Source: Closterium sp. Naga37s-1 (Eukaryota; Streptophyta; Zygnematophyceae; Desmidiales; Closteriaceae). From it: 64,000 bases of DNA. Positions 46,201-55,720 of the stretch are shown here, piece after piece. The translations under genes and the position numbers were made by a program. The stretch lies in the NCBI GenBank assembly GCA_947471745.1, contig CANJKZ010001021.1, forward strand, positions 127,501 to 191,500. Reading direction: 5' to 3'. A model generated the notes under the pieces. The model was not told the DNA's origin. It saw nothing but the letters and a program-made list of their open reading frames with translations, and made no database searches. Position 1 is the first letter of the stretch. Each line of letters begins with the position of its first letter.

Positions 46201-48635
46201 GGGACATGCGCTCGCACCGCCGCGCTCTCACCGCGGCGCAGCCCGCACAGGGTGCTGCCGTGCTGTGCCTCAGCTGGCACGAGGACGCGGGAGGGCTCAT
46301 TGCCACAGGGCACACTGACGGGTACGTGCTGTGACTCGTACCAAAGCTCGTTATGGCCAACCCGCACATGATGCTGTGGCGCTTTGCTCCAGTTATCACG
46401 AGGACGAGGGGGGCTTATTGCCACAGGGCATTCCGTCGTGTACATGTATGTGTATGTGTGGCTAGGTTGGGCATGACGGTTGTCTTGAGTCGACTCTAAA
46501 CACAGCCTGCACGGGGCGCTGCAGTGCTGTGCCTCAGCTGGCACGAGGATGGGGGGTCCTTGTTGCTGGGGGGTACTGCATGTGTTGCTGGGGGGTACTG
46601 CATGTGCTACTGCTGTGTGGTTCTTAGCAGAGACCTCTCCATGCCTTGTTCCGACTCATCCCCTTCCTCCTCTTGTTGCTCCTCTCCTCACTCCTCTCCT
46701 CACTCCTCTCCTCACTCCTCTCCTCACTCCTCTCCTCACTCCTCTCCTCACTCCTCTCCTCACTCCTCTCCTCGCTCCTCTCCTCGCTCCTCTCCTCACT
46801 CCTCTCCTCACGCTTCGCCTTGTCGCCCTCCTCGCCTCGCCCCTTGCTCCTGAGCTGCACCTCCCTGGTGCTCAACCCCGCTTGCCCACTTTCAGCCCTA
46901 CCCCCACCTCTCATCTTCTCCTTCCACGCATTCATCAGTCGTCGCTCCACTCACCTTCTCCCCTCTCGCCTCCTCTCGCCCCGTCTTTCCACCATGTCCT
47001 CTGTGCATGCGGCAGCACGGCGCGGGTGTGGGACATGAGGGCGGGCAGGGAGATGCACTTCCTCGAGGCACACAGCAACTGGGTCAGGTGCGCCCTCCCT
47101 CAACCAGCCCTGTAGCCGGCATACCATGTGATCTGCCCTGACTCTGCTCCATGCACCCGCTTTGCCTTCATTGGCTTTCACCTCTCATTGCCTTCGTTCG
47201 CTTGCCTGCTCTTGCCCTTGTGTGATCTCCCCCGTTCTCCCGCACCGGCATGGCCACGTGGCAGCTGTGTGTTGGTCAACAAGGACATCATCATCACGGG
47301 CAGCCACGATTGGACGGCCAAGATCTGGTCCGTGGAGACGGGCGACTGTGAGAAGATCCTGACCGCACACGGCGGGGCAGTGAGCACCATGGACTACTGC
47401 ACATCATCGCACCGCCTTGCCACCGGGTCGGCAGACGGCATGGTCCGCATCTGGAAGAAGGAGGACGGTGAGTGAGTGTGTGCTACGCCGTGTTTTGAGA
47501 CGTCTCAAAGCACGCTACGCCTTGGATTCAAGGAGAGCGACTCAGTGGCGTCTTCCGTGCTAACAGTCCCAACAAGGCAGATAGGTCAGTTATCATTGGC
47601 GCGCTGCCACTTGGATTTGGGCCGGTTGTGTCGCGGCCCAAGTCGGAGATCCTGCAAGAAGCCATACCGGCACAGCGCATGATTCTCATTCCCCTCCCTT
47701 GCTCCGCCACCCTCTTCACACCCCACGCCACCAACAGACCAGTACATTCCGCAGGAGACGAGTGGGTCATCGTCATTGGAGGCGGTGGTGGCATACTCAA
47801 TTCCCATCTCCCACTCTCCCATTACCCACACTGACCTCCCTCCTCGTCTCCTTCCCCCGGTCCCCCCCGCAACAGACCAGTACATACCGCAGGAGACGAG
47901 TGGGTCGTCGTCATCAGAAGCAGTGGTGGCGGTGCGGCTGATGGACGAGGTGACAGGCGTGGCCACCGCCAGCAACCAGCTCATGTTCCTCGAATTCACC
48001 GACGCTGATGGCCGCGTTGGTGGCACCGGCAGCGGCGGCGGTGACCCGTCCACGTGGGCCGTCAGCAAGATGGTTGCCAACATGCCCGATGTGGTGAGCC
48101 AAGATGCTCCTCCCTTCTACAATTCTCTGTTGCGATTTATCACTCGTACACTCACCCCTGCTCATGCCAAATTTTCTGTCACTGCCACACAGCCTGTGCC
48201 CACCACTCCCTCCAACTCCCTTGCCATTTCCCTTGATTCTCTTACCTGTCCTTCTCCCCACCTGCCTCCCCACTTTCTCCCCCCACCCTCCCCTCCTGCC
48301 TTTCTTTCCAAAGGTGCGGCACGTGGCAGTGGATCTGGACTATGGCCGCGTGCGCAGCGGCTCCCACACCCACCCATGCCCCCCCCCTTCTCCCCCCTCC
48401 CCTGCCTTTCCCCCAAAAGGTGCGACACGTGGCAGTGGATCTGGACTATGGCCGCATGTGCAGCGGCTCCCACACGGGCGCCATCCGCATTTGGGATGCA
48501 TTCCCCGAGGCCGCAGGGGCGGCAGCGGCGGCTGTAGCAGCAGGGCTGGGCGGCGTGCCGGCTGCAGCAGCGCCCAGCAAGTATGACCTCACTGGCGTGT
48601 GGGACAGCTTGGATTCCTCTGCAGCGCCGGCGTGA
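33839..48635 (+). CDS. SCD1: SCD1-like DENN and WD40 domain protein, 30 exons
   Basis: Exons: 33839-34084, 34449-34542, 34827-35028, 35406-35544, 35845-35945, 36090-36153, 36486-36599, 37049-37305, 37619-37673, 37990-38085, 38579-38765, 39691-39775, 40071-40149, 40655-40699, 40944-41019, 41207-41280, 41534-41584, 41855-42012, 42194-42241, 42576-42636, 43102-43185, 43649-44054, 44919-45088, 45257-45321, 45656-45779, 46122-46321, 47016-47087, 47265-47467, 47876-48093, 48420-48635. Every junction is GT-AG and all phases agree, giving 1329 aa. The tripartite DENN region covers residues 1 to about 520 (YFVVCGLG, SFPRSYPIILTEGDG, FTAVLLERRVLLL). A helical middle follows, then a Gly/Lys-rich stretch in exon 22. 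C-terminal WD40 repeats run from about residue 915 (VRVLRGHSAAV, FVSGSADRTVKLW, ITGSHDWTAKIW). Plant SCD1 acts with SCD2 as a Rab exchange factor in membrane traffic and cytokinesis. The orthology call rests on matching domain order and sequence. Confidence 0.88.
35338..35402. repeat. GGCAT microsatellite in SCD1-like intron 3
   Basis: Imperfect GGCAT/GGCTT pentamers ending just before the acceptor of exon 4 (AG at 35404-35405), where a polypyrimidine tract would be expected. The acceptor therefore has an unusually purine-rich approach. Confidence 0.7.
38397..38642 (+). repeat. Duplicated start of SCD1-like exon 11
   Basis: An acceptor-like GAGGCAG plus about 64 bp of coding sequence (IEAMLTTLGWHNLFECELAH) at 38397-38460 is repeated with few changes at 38579-38642, where the real exon 11 continues (period 182 bp). 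The upstream copy runs into intron-like pyrimidine sequence with no nearby donor. It is therefore a decoy or decayed copy. Confidence 0.85.
38766..38945 (+). repeat. 33-bp minisatellite made of a splice donor
   Basis: Five complete 33-bp units plus a partial one start exactly at the exon 11 donor. Each unit ends in TTGCCAG followed by GTGTGTGC, repeating the real junction CTGCCAG/GTGTGT. Thirty-three is a multiple of three and the units contain no stop. Each later donor would add eleven residues of the type GVCCQVLPALP without changing phase. Confidence 0.9.
39025..39460 (+). repeat. Further copies of the exon 11 end and a 19-bp minisatellite
   Basis: The exon 11 3' end (FLTVDIYQALPG) recurs at about 39028-39062 and 39142-39171. 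The latter is followed by about six units of a 19-bp repeat (GTGCTGTTGGCGCTGCCAG) to 39290, then decayed GGTGCTGCCA decamers to about 39460. All lie in intron 11. Reading from exon 11 stays open to 39472. Confidence 0.8.
40159..40234. repeat. (TG)n microsatellite after the exon 13 donor
   Basis: About 36 TG dinucleotides begin roughly 10 bp beyond the 5' splice site of exon 13 (donor at 40150-40151). Length variation between individuals is likely. Confidence 0.9.
42972..43154 (+). repeat. Duplicated start of SCD1-like exon 21
   Basis: CATGGCAG acceptor plus about 53 bp (VELGIADKETWKMLLHL) occurs at 42972-43024 and 43102-43154, period 130 bp. The second copy continues into the full exon. The first runs into intron-like sequence. 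Confidence 0.85.
43500..43708 (+). repeat. Duplicated start of SCD1-like exon 22
   Basis: About 60 bp of coding sequence (SLIQLKFRF then C/Y-GPP) follows an acceptor at 43500 and again at 43649, period 149 bp. Part of the upstream intron (ACACCACCAACCAGCA) is duplicated with it. The first copy diverges after GPP. Confidence 0.85.
43988..44655 (+). repeat. 142-bp tandem repeat spanning the exon 22 donor
   Basis: Units start at 43988, 44130, 44272, 44414 and 44556; the last is incomplete. Each has 67 bp of exon 22 end (SPRGKGKADGLDRR), the donor CAG/GTGCGT, intron sequence and a perfect 18-bp palindrome TTTTGAGACGTCTCAAAA. Units 2 and 4 share variants, and units 3 and 5 share others, so a 284-bp dimer was itself duplicated. 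Confidence 0.92.
45939..46560 (+). repeat. Partial copies of SCD1-like exon 26
   Basis: The 5' part of exon 26 (SCVRF...VEVWDM) occurs at 45939-46030 in decayed form and at 46122 in the real exon, period about 183 bp. The 3' part (LSWHEDAGGLIATGH) is copied again, decayed, at about 46362-46432 and 46502-46552 in the following intron. Confidence 0.8.
46670..46815. repeat. 12-bp CT-rich minisatellite
   Basis: About eleven units of CACTCCTCTCCT in intron 26 of the SCD1-like gene. Long frames through it are products of the repeat. Confidence 0.85.
47738..47930 (+). repeat. Duplicated start of SCD1-like exon 29
   Basis: AACAG acceptor plus about 55 bp (QYIPQETSGSSS-type) at 47738-47795 and again at 47876, period 138 bp. 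The second copy is the full exon. Confidence 0.85.
48314..48477 (+). repeat. Duplicated start of SCD1-like exon 30
   Basis: AAAGGTG acceptor region plus about 57 bp (VRHVAVDLDYGR then V/M-CSGSHT-like) at 48314-48370 and again at 48420, period 106 bp. The second copy continues to the stop codon. Confidence 0.85.
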
Positions 48636-49592
48636 GTGGCGGCGCTGCATCGGCAATTGAAGCGGACGAGGGAAGACGGTGGTGGGAGATGGCAGGCAGA
48701 ATTTTGAGAAGGTGGTGGTGGGGGAATTTTGCGAAGTTCCTAGTTTAGCATGTAGAAGCAAAGAGCTTCTTGTCCAGTGAAAATATCACTCATTGCTGTT
48801 ACCAAATCGATGGTGGTGGTGGTGATGTTGAATCACTAGCCTAGCCTAGCCAGTTTCATATCAGCCACTGTTTTCCATGTAGTTGCGCTTTGATACGGTG
48901 TTCAGTACTCGAGATGGATACTATCGATATCGGGGCGCCCATACCGCAAATTGGTCAAACAGAGTCGTGCGGTGCGCATCCAACTAGCTCGGCCAGTAAA
49001 ATGGCTTCAAATCGCATTGCTGGCCCAAACCTTGTCCCGTCAGCATGAATTGCCAGAAGGGCGGCGTCATGTGATGAATAGTGGACATTCAAAGCGGTCC
49101 GGCCAGATGCGGTGCGTGCGAGCAGTGGGCGATGTTGCGGGTAAACGTACCGAATCTGATGTGGCAAGGCATGAGGAGGGGTCGTTTGACAGGCTGCTGT
49201 CGAATGTGATCGGAGCAGTTGAAGTGGCGCGCTTGCTGCTCCCCTCTTGCCTCCTCAAGGAGGGGATAGGGGGGATGTGAAACGCTTTTTGCTTCACAAA
49301 GCATCACCACCAAGGAATACGCACACATAGCTGCTGTTCATTCTGGTAGGACGTCAAGCTTGCTCTTTGTTTACGATGGCGGGACGCATGGAGGCTCTTG
49401 GTTTTAAGATATGGCACGCGCTTACTTTTCTTGACAGCCCATCTTGGCGCGTGTTTATTCTCGAATTCCTGGTTTATATCCCAGCGTCGTAGCTCTATGC
49501 CTTTCAGCAGAGGCTTGCGTCTACATACTGCGATACTCGAGATTTCCAACCTTGCAAACGATCGTCGCCTCGGCGAAAACCGCAGCCTCGCC
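48636..49592. other. Intergenic: SCD1-like 3' UTR to family gene 1
   Basis: No gene supported. It must contain the SCD1-like 3' UTR and the promoter of the gene at 49593. An in-frame extension upstream of 49593 exists, with an ATG at 49497, but its sequence is unlike the other family members. Confidence 0.4.
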
Positions 49593-50732
49593 ATGGCTAC
49601 CGTAGGACTCATTCAGAAAGGAAAGGTCCCTTCCGACGCTTTAGTTAACCTAGAAGGCGACAATCGCACTCAGTGCGATGCGTCTCATAAACCGTCGAAT
49701 TTCACAGTTCCCCGCGTTCGCAGCCGCGTTGAGGACGTCGAGGTGCACGCGCTTGAGTGTCGCTTAGAGCTTCTCAACACGCAACGCGAGCTCACCGCCA
49801 TGCGATGCCAGCAGTTCATACGCTCGCTGCGCGACTCGTTCGAGGAGGCTGCTGCGGCCAACGCGCAAACCTCATCCGCCGATGTTTCTGCTTTCAACTG
49901 CAGCGCAACCGTCACGGAGAGGAGATGGGGCGTCGCCGAGCGTCCATCCCCGCGCGTCGATAATTGCTCCAAGAACGCGTTGAACGGCGCTTCGTGCTCC
50001 GCGATGGAGAGTAATTGGGAATCAGATAGCACCTGCTCATCGACTGAGGGCAATTCAGACGACGAGTTCGAGCGCGCCAATCGACGAGCCTTGGCGTCGC
50101 TCTCGTCCTCGCGAAGTCTCCACTCCGGTGCCACGTCATCATCTTCGTCCTTCCCCGTCAGAAACCATAGCGTCCGATTCGCGTTCGCTAAGCCGCTCTG
50201 CGAGTCGTTAGACTGCCGCGGTGAGAGCGGGCACTGCATTGTAACCCCGTCAGTGCGAAGCCGGTCGGCCCGGTGGATGGAAAGTGCTGCAATGCCAGGG
50301 GAAAATCGTCCTGATGGCGGTTTGGAGTCTGAAACTGCCTCACCTGGCGTTGCTGTTGGGCGCTGCCAGTCCGCGCGATGGGCGGAAGACCTTCGGTTTT
50401 ACGACAACCCTCTTCCTCGTCGCCGGTGGACTTCGCCAGCATCTTCCCCGTGCGAATTATCTCACACACATCGCACGCTTCGCTCATGTAACACGTCGCC
50501 CAGCCCCCATCTCGATAAGTTCAATGTACCTCGGCCTCGAATTTCAAGCAAGAGATTACACCAACGTACAAGCTTTCAGTTCCCTAGCGGTGTCAATTTG
50601 GGTTTTCATAAGCCGCTTTTTCCAGATACTACGATTATTCAATTTAGTATGATCTGTCCTACAGAGTTGCGTCCTGATGTGAAAGGCAGTGTCATTAACC
50701 ATCAGAAGCAATGCGTTCTTCCCTTATCATAG
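49593..50732 (+). CDS. Unrecognised family, paralogue 1 (379 aa)
   Basis: Not recognised by name. Starting at ATG 49593 gives MATVGLIQKG, comparable to the MAS- starts of the two paralogues. An alternative in-frame ATG is at 49497. Residues about 42-80 form a Leu-rich, probably coiled-coil motif (VEDVEVHALECRLELL then QRELTAMRCQQF). This matches the proteins at 52831 and 57914. A long Ser-rich, probably disordered middle follows. Then comes WAEDLRFY, the second shared motif. The Ser/Arg/His-rich C-terminus is longer than in the relatives and lacks a clear copy of their terminal motif. No signal peptide, membrane segment or catalytic signature is visible. The 3' end could be altered by an undetected intron. 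Confidence 0.7.
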   Translation: MATVGLIQKGKVPSDALVNLEGDNRTQCDASHKPSNFTVPRVRSRVEDVEVHALECRLELLNTQRELTAMRCQQFIRSLRDSFEEAAAANAQTSSADVSAFNCSATVTERRWGVAERPSPRVDNCSKNALNGASCSAMESNWESDSTCSSTEGNSDDEFERANRRALASLSSSRSLHSGATSSSSSFPVRNHSVRFAFAKPLCESLDCRGESGHCIVTPSVRSRSARWMESAAMPGENRPDGGLESETASPGVAVGRCQSARWAEDLRFYDNPLPRRRWTSPASSPCELSHTHRTLRSCNTSPSPHLDKFNVPRPRISSKRLHQRTSFQFPSGVNLGFHKPLFPDTTIIQFSMICPTELRPDVKGSVINHQKQCVLPLS

Positions 50733-52830
50733 TTTCCACTCTTGTAGTTCCAACGTGTTCCCCATGCATTCTTCTACTCGTTACATATCTGCATAGTTTA
50801 AAACTACATTCTGGAATTTGTTTAGCGGGCTTGACTTCAGCAGATTTCATGCTGAGACTCCTGTTTTCTGGTAAACACGCAAACACACATGAGCTGTCAC
50901 CTCACGCTGCGCAAAATCGAAATCACTGCCGAAACTCGACGAGCGCGGCAAAAGAAGCTGAGACTCATGTTTTTCTGGTTATGAAACACAGAGCAGAAGA
51001 GTAAGACTCTGTCTTTTGGTTCAGAAAACGCAGAGAACGCACAAGGGTCGTTGAAACTCCTGCTCGATGTTTTTTGCAGGGTTCCGCGAGAACCGCTTAC
51101 CAGACGCACAGATTCGTCCATTGGTGACGCTTGTAACACAGTTGCGGCATAATCGGGGCGCAGCATGGAAACATGATGACAGGCATAGCTACCGCGTAAG
51201 CCGATGTGCGCACAACCTCACGCAACCTCGCGCAACCTCGAGGTAGGCTTCGGTGACGCTCGCGTCAGGGTGATGTAAGCCCCCCTTGCTCATCGCCTAC
51301 CTCGCACATGTCTGCCGGTCGCCCCCCATTCCCAAGGCTGTCGTCGCATCTTGGAAGGATTGACCACGACGAACGAGCATCGGCGCCTATCGCGGGCTGT
51401 GACAAGCGTACAGTTGTTTCTAGACGCGGCGAATTTGTAGATTTTAGAAGCTCAATCCTTTCTTGCCGAGTCAGGCCATGTCAGGTCAGAGTCATCCAGA
51501 CAATCCAGGTGATTCCGTCGAAGTGCTGGTGGTGCTGACTGGTTCAGAACGAAGAATGCCATAGTGTGTTGGAGCATAAACTGCAGGTCGCCTCAAGCGT
51601 CTACGGGGAACAGATGTAAGAAGCTGCGAGAGATTCGGCGGCTCCTAACAAGGGGATTCTGGCAATGGTGAGGTGACATGTGACCTTGTTAGCTCTTCAC
51701 GTGCTGCAAGTTAGCTTGAGGGTAGGAGGGGGTGGGGGCAAGGGGAGGGGAGGGAGGGGGAGCATGACTTACGAGATCGCAATCGAGTGCGCCTACGAGC
51801 TCCTTGCCTGGTTGGGTTGGTTCCTCCACTGGCACCTTGGGGCTGGGAGGAATTTGTGGGTGGAAAATCTCGTGAACTTCCGTGGCGGACGTTCAGTGGT
51901 TGCTTGATTCGAGAATTTTACGAATTCTGTGTTTGAACCCGGAAGTCGGAAGTAGCTGTGCACATGATTAAGTTTGCCCAGGTTTGCCAAAAATTGTTGA
52001 GCCTACGTTTCCATTGTGAGGGAGATTTTAGAACAGTAACTATCTATACCCTTTTAAGTGTTACGGGCTGCAGTGAAACAAGCGTTTTGCATCCTTTGAT
52101 ATTTCTTTTGACTTTTAGCAGCCTCACATTCATGCTATGATTAGTGTCGTTCGTCTTCCTCTTTCCCGCCAAATGGTGACCAATACAAACACTTCGCGCT
52201 CGTTTATTGTTGAGAGCATTTAAAGTCGAACCACACTACTAAACGTGCATAAATGTAAACACAGCTGGCGGCATGAATGCGATCGTCTCCTCTAACGGGA
52301 TCGTGAACCTGGCGCACTTCATGATTCGTGAATCCCAACAGAAACAACGCCCATGGTGCATGTGTGGGAGAGCCAAGCCCAAGGGCAATCAAACCAGTCG
52401 AAGCATCCGGCCTGATGAGACAAAATGTCGCCGAGTCAGCACAGTTTTGAGAAATCAGAAGCAAGGAGAAACAGAAGCCTGACTGGAAGAAGCTGACTTG
52501 GAGCAGATTGACCGCAGAATGCAAGCCACACAATGCCCCGCTGGTGCCAACGCAATCCCATCCACCTTGCTGCCCCCTGTTTCGCGCGTCTCCTCGCCTT
52601 CCAACAGAAGCCCCTCCCCTCGTGCCTCGCGCCTTGGATTGGCTGCCCCGTCGCGCCACGCCCTCTAGGTTCTTGCCCCTTCATATTCTAGATAAGACAC
52701 ACAACCTTCGTTATCCATTCAGCAGAACTACAAAGAGCATTCCACTCCAAAGCCCTCACAAACACCACTTTCTAGTCCATCAACGTATTAACGTGAATCA
52801 AGACTTCCTCTGAACCTTGTCAAACCAACA
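50733..52830. other. Intergenic, 2.1 kb
   Basis: No convincing gene, mobile-element end or RNA gene. A purine-rich, G-rich stretch lies at about 51720-51765. The promoter of the gene at 52831 should be at the right end; a GATAAGACAC/TATTCTAG-like AT-rich patch near 52680-52700 is compatible but not diagnostic. Confidence 0.35.
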
Positions 52831-53280
52831 ATGGCGTCCTCTGCTACTCTCCTCTCCACAACCCACGACCTTAGCTGCCGGGCCGCCTCCCGAGTGATCC
52901 GGAGCACGCTGGAAGACGTCGAGATCCGCGCGCTCGAGAGCAAGCTGCAGCTGCTAGACACGCAGCGCGAGCTCAGCGCGCTTCACTGCCAGTCCTTCAT
53001 TCAGATGCTCGAGTCCTCGCTCAATAACACCGACGACGACGACGAGACCAGCGACAGCGCGACGCTTTCCCGCTGCTCGTCGCGCCGATCCTTGGACCTG
53101 GGCGCATCGCGCCGCAGCACGTGGGAGGAGGACCTTTCCTTCTACAGCTGCGCGTCGTCGTCCGCCCGCTCCGCTCCCTCCGCCCGCCGCCTCCGCTCCA
53201 CGCGCTCGCATGGGGCCTCCACTCGGCACCACTCCAAGTCGCTCCGCCGCCACTCGAGCCTCAACTGCGAGCTGCTCTGA
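52831..53280 (+). CDS. Unrecognised family, paralogue 2 (149 aa)
   Basis: Single-exon gene in good initiation context (AACAATGGCG). Not recognised. Residues 21-62 hold the shared helix (TLEDVEIRALESKLQLL then QRELSALHCQSFIQML), rich in heptad-spaced Leu and charged residues. An acidic/Ser segment (DDDDETSDS) follows, then WEEDLSFY at about residue 93-100. A Ser/Arg-rich tail ends in HHSKSLRRHSSL. This is the smallest and most compact member, showing all three shared blocks. No transmembrane or signal sequence. A scaffold or regulatory role is only a guess from the low complexity and helix. Confidence 0.85.
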   Translation: MASSATLLSTTHDLSCRAASRVIRSTLEDVEIRALESKLQLLDTQRELSALHCQSFIQMLESSLNNTDDDDETSDSATLSRCSSRRSLDLGASRRSTWEEDLSFYSCASSSARSAPSARRLRSTRSHGASTRHHSKSLRRHSSLNCELL

Positions 53281-54124
53281 GCATACATCGGCCATTCTGC
53301 TCCATTCACTGACCGGGTGCGCAATCGGCAAGTTCTATGAAGTTCACATCGACTCTTCGAGGCAGCGCTGATCTCAGCCTGCTCTCCTTTTTTTGGCCCG
53401 CTGCGGCCGCCTTTTGATGACGTCTGGGCGCTGCCAAGCGGCCGCGTCTGCGCGTCGGTACCTTTACCATGACATCAACAGCCTTCGGCTCGGCGCCGCG
53501 TTTTACATCCTCGCGTGAAGTAAGAGCGGGGATGAGATCGATTCACGTGTTTTTTAGCCCTCTCAGCGTCGCGCTGTGCCTTCTTCGACCGTTATTTTAT
53601 GCGCGACGTGGACATGAGGTGGAAAGCCAAGGAAACCATGGAGGTCTTCGCGAGTTGCGAGACCAGAGCGAAACTACTACGCAGCATCCGTCCAGCAACA
53701 GCTTCAGAAGCCAAGCTAGAAGTACTTTTCGCCGAGACTACCAACTACAAGCAGCCCCTGCAGCTGCGTGCCTCTGCCTTCCGTTTTTTGGGGCGTATTC
53801 GCCCTTTCTCTGGAAGACAATGGCAACTGCTGCGTCTTTGTACAGCCTCTTTTTCTTCGTACTAATTTTTATGGTGGACATATGTATCCGCCTTTTTATG
53901 TGAAGCATCTGATATTGGAATATCAAATTCTGGCTTCCATAATTTCAGAAAAAAAGAAGCAAAATACACACACGCATACACTAGAAGGATCCGGAGCTGA
54001 ACTGGCTGATCAAGGTCTCATAGTCATAAAGCCCCTGGAAGGAACTGTACATTATTTACACCCCTTGGGGTATGCAGCACCAAGCTCTGTACTAGAGATC
54101 TTGGGACATTTCACTCATTGTCGT
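53281..54124. other. Intergenic with an unassigned open frame
   Basis: A 144-codon frame (53469-53903, plus) and an overlapping 88-codon frame (53599-53865) are open but resemble nothing known to me. The longer one ends in a hydrophobic stretch (SLYSLFFFVLIFMVDICI) that could be membrane-spanning. Neither is supported by splice or context evidence. The remainder is the 3' flank of the convergent peroxiredoxin gene. Confidence 0.3.
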
Positions 54125-55720
54125 TCACAGGTCGGGCTGTGGTGTAGTCCTTAGATAAGACTTGCCAGAGGGGAGCTCAACCGTCTGCAGCATGCACAAA
54201 GCAACCAACCCACAAACCAGGACATCACCTGAGAAATCCACATGGAAAACTGGAGGGGTGTGAGAGAAATGCATCAGGTGAGAGGTTCATGCTGAATAGA
54301 AGGCTCACCTTGAAGCCCTTGGGGAACTTTTCTTTGGCTGCCTCGTTGCTGACTGATGGAGCAACTATGACGTCATCGCCGTGCTTCCAATCCACTGGCG
54401 TCGCCACGCTGTACTTGGCCGTCAGCTGCAGGCTGTCTATCACCCGCAAGATCTGACACACGGCCGTTCAGATGGATGGGAGGATGAGCGGGGAAGAAAG
54501 GGAATGGGAGGAGAAGATAAAATTGGTTAAGAGAGGAAGGCCGTGAGCGGGGGCTGGGGCAGAAACGAGATGTGACAGACAAACATAGCATGCACAGATA
54601 CACCATGCCGCATGTGCGTTTTCCGAATTGGGAAGCCATACCGCACGCACCTCATGAAAATTGCGACCAGTGGTTGCGGGGTACAGGATGGAGAGCTTGA
54701 GCGTCTTATCCGGGCCCACCACGAACACGGCTCGCGCTGTCAGAGGCAGCCCCGCCGCGTCCTTCGCCACTGCATCCAGCATGCCCAGCTTCACCGCGAT
54801 GTCGCGACTCGGGTCCGCGATTATCGGATAGGTGACCTGGCGTGGGGAGTGGATGATGATTGAGAGGAAGCGGAACAAGAAAAAAAAAAACTCCGGGCTG
54901 GAAATCTTGCTGTTGCCAATCTATCGAGGAGCGTGGATTTCTATGCGTCGAGGATGCGCTTAATGAGGCATGACATACCTTGATGCCTGGAGTGAAGGCC
55001 TCTATGTCGCTAATCCACGCGCGGTGCGAGTCAGCGCTGTCGCAGCTCAAAGCTGCCACCTTCACGCCCTTCTTCGCGAAATCCTCTGCGAATTTCGCCA
55101 CGCTGCCCAGCTCCGTCGTGCACACGGGGGTGAAGTCAGCTGCAAAGAGGCACGCAGCGCGAAATCCGTGCCCACCGCAATTGACGGTCAGAATCATGAA
55201 GTCTGACGGTGCAACAATCGCTATTCTTTTCTTGGCCAATTTTTGCCTTATTTTCGAAAAAACGCAACACGCAAGCTGTGCCGCGTACCAGGGTGCGAGA
55301 AGAGAATCGCCCAGCTGCCGTCGATGTAGTCGTGCCACTTTATGCGGCCCGCCGTGCTCGTGTCCGCCTCGAAGTCCGGAAAGCGATCGCCCAGCTTCAG
55401 CCCCACCGACTTGTCGTGAAGTGCCTTGGCCGCGTCCTCGCTGCAGGGTGGCGTCGTGAGAAGGAACGAGGGGAAAATACGAAAACGGTGACGAGCGCGA
55501 GAGAAGAAACGAATGATGAGAGCGCATGAGGAGTATAGAGGGAGAGCCGTTGAGAATTTCCAAAGCGCAAACGTAGGCTGCGTCCTTGCTGCAGCGATAG
55601 CTACGAGCGCACGATGCGTATAATTCGACAGCAGCGACAGCCCATACTAGTATTAGCCCCACAATCCGATGAAACAGAATTCTGTCAGAACACACAACCT
55701 CAAACTTACCTTCCAGCCAT
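54125..55720 (-). CDS. 1-Cys peroxiredoxin (Prx6 type), six exons
   Basis: Minus-strand exons 55710-55720, 55289-55440, 54979-55139, 54651-54836, 54309-54452 and 54125-54184 join in phase with GT-AG borders to give 237 aa. The peroxidatic Cys61 lies in [10 protein letters not shown], with the Thr and Glu neighbours of the family and a conserved FSHPADF just before. TYPIIADP and [10 protein letters not shown] follow. [18 protein letters not shown] and [18 protein letters not shown] mark the long C-terminal part of the 1-Cys group. No resolving Cys of the 2-Cys type is seen. The enzyme reduces hydrogen and lipid peroxides with an external thiol; in plants the group is linked to desiccation tolerance. 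The N-terminus is about 18 residues longer than in typical land-plant members. Confidence 0.93.

Noticed and set aside
46524..47115. Pro/Ser/Leu-rich proteins in the SCD1-like intron 26
   Set aside because: Products of a 12-bp CT-rich minisatellite, open in several frames at once.
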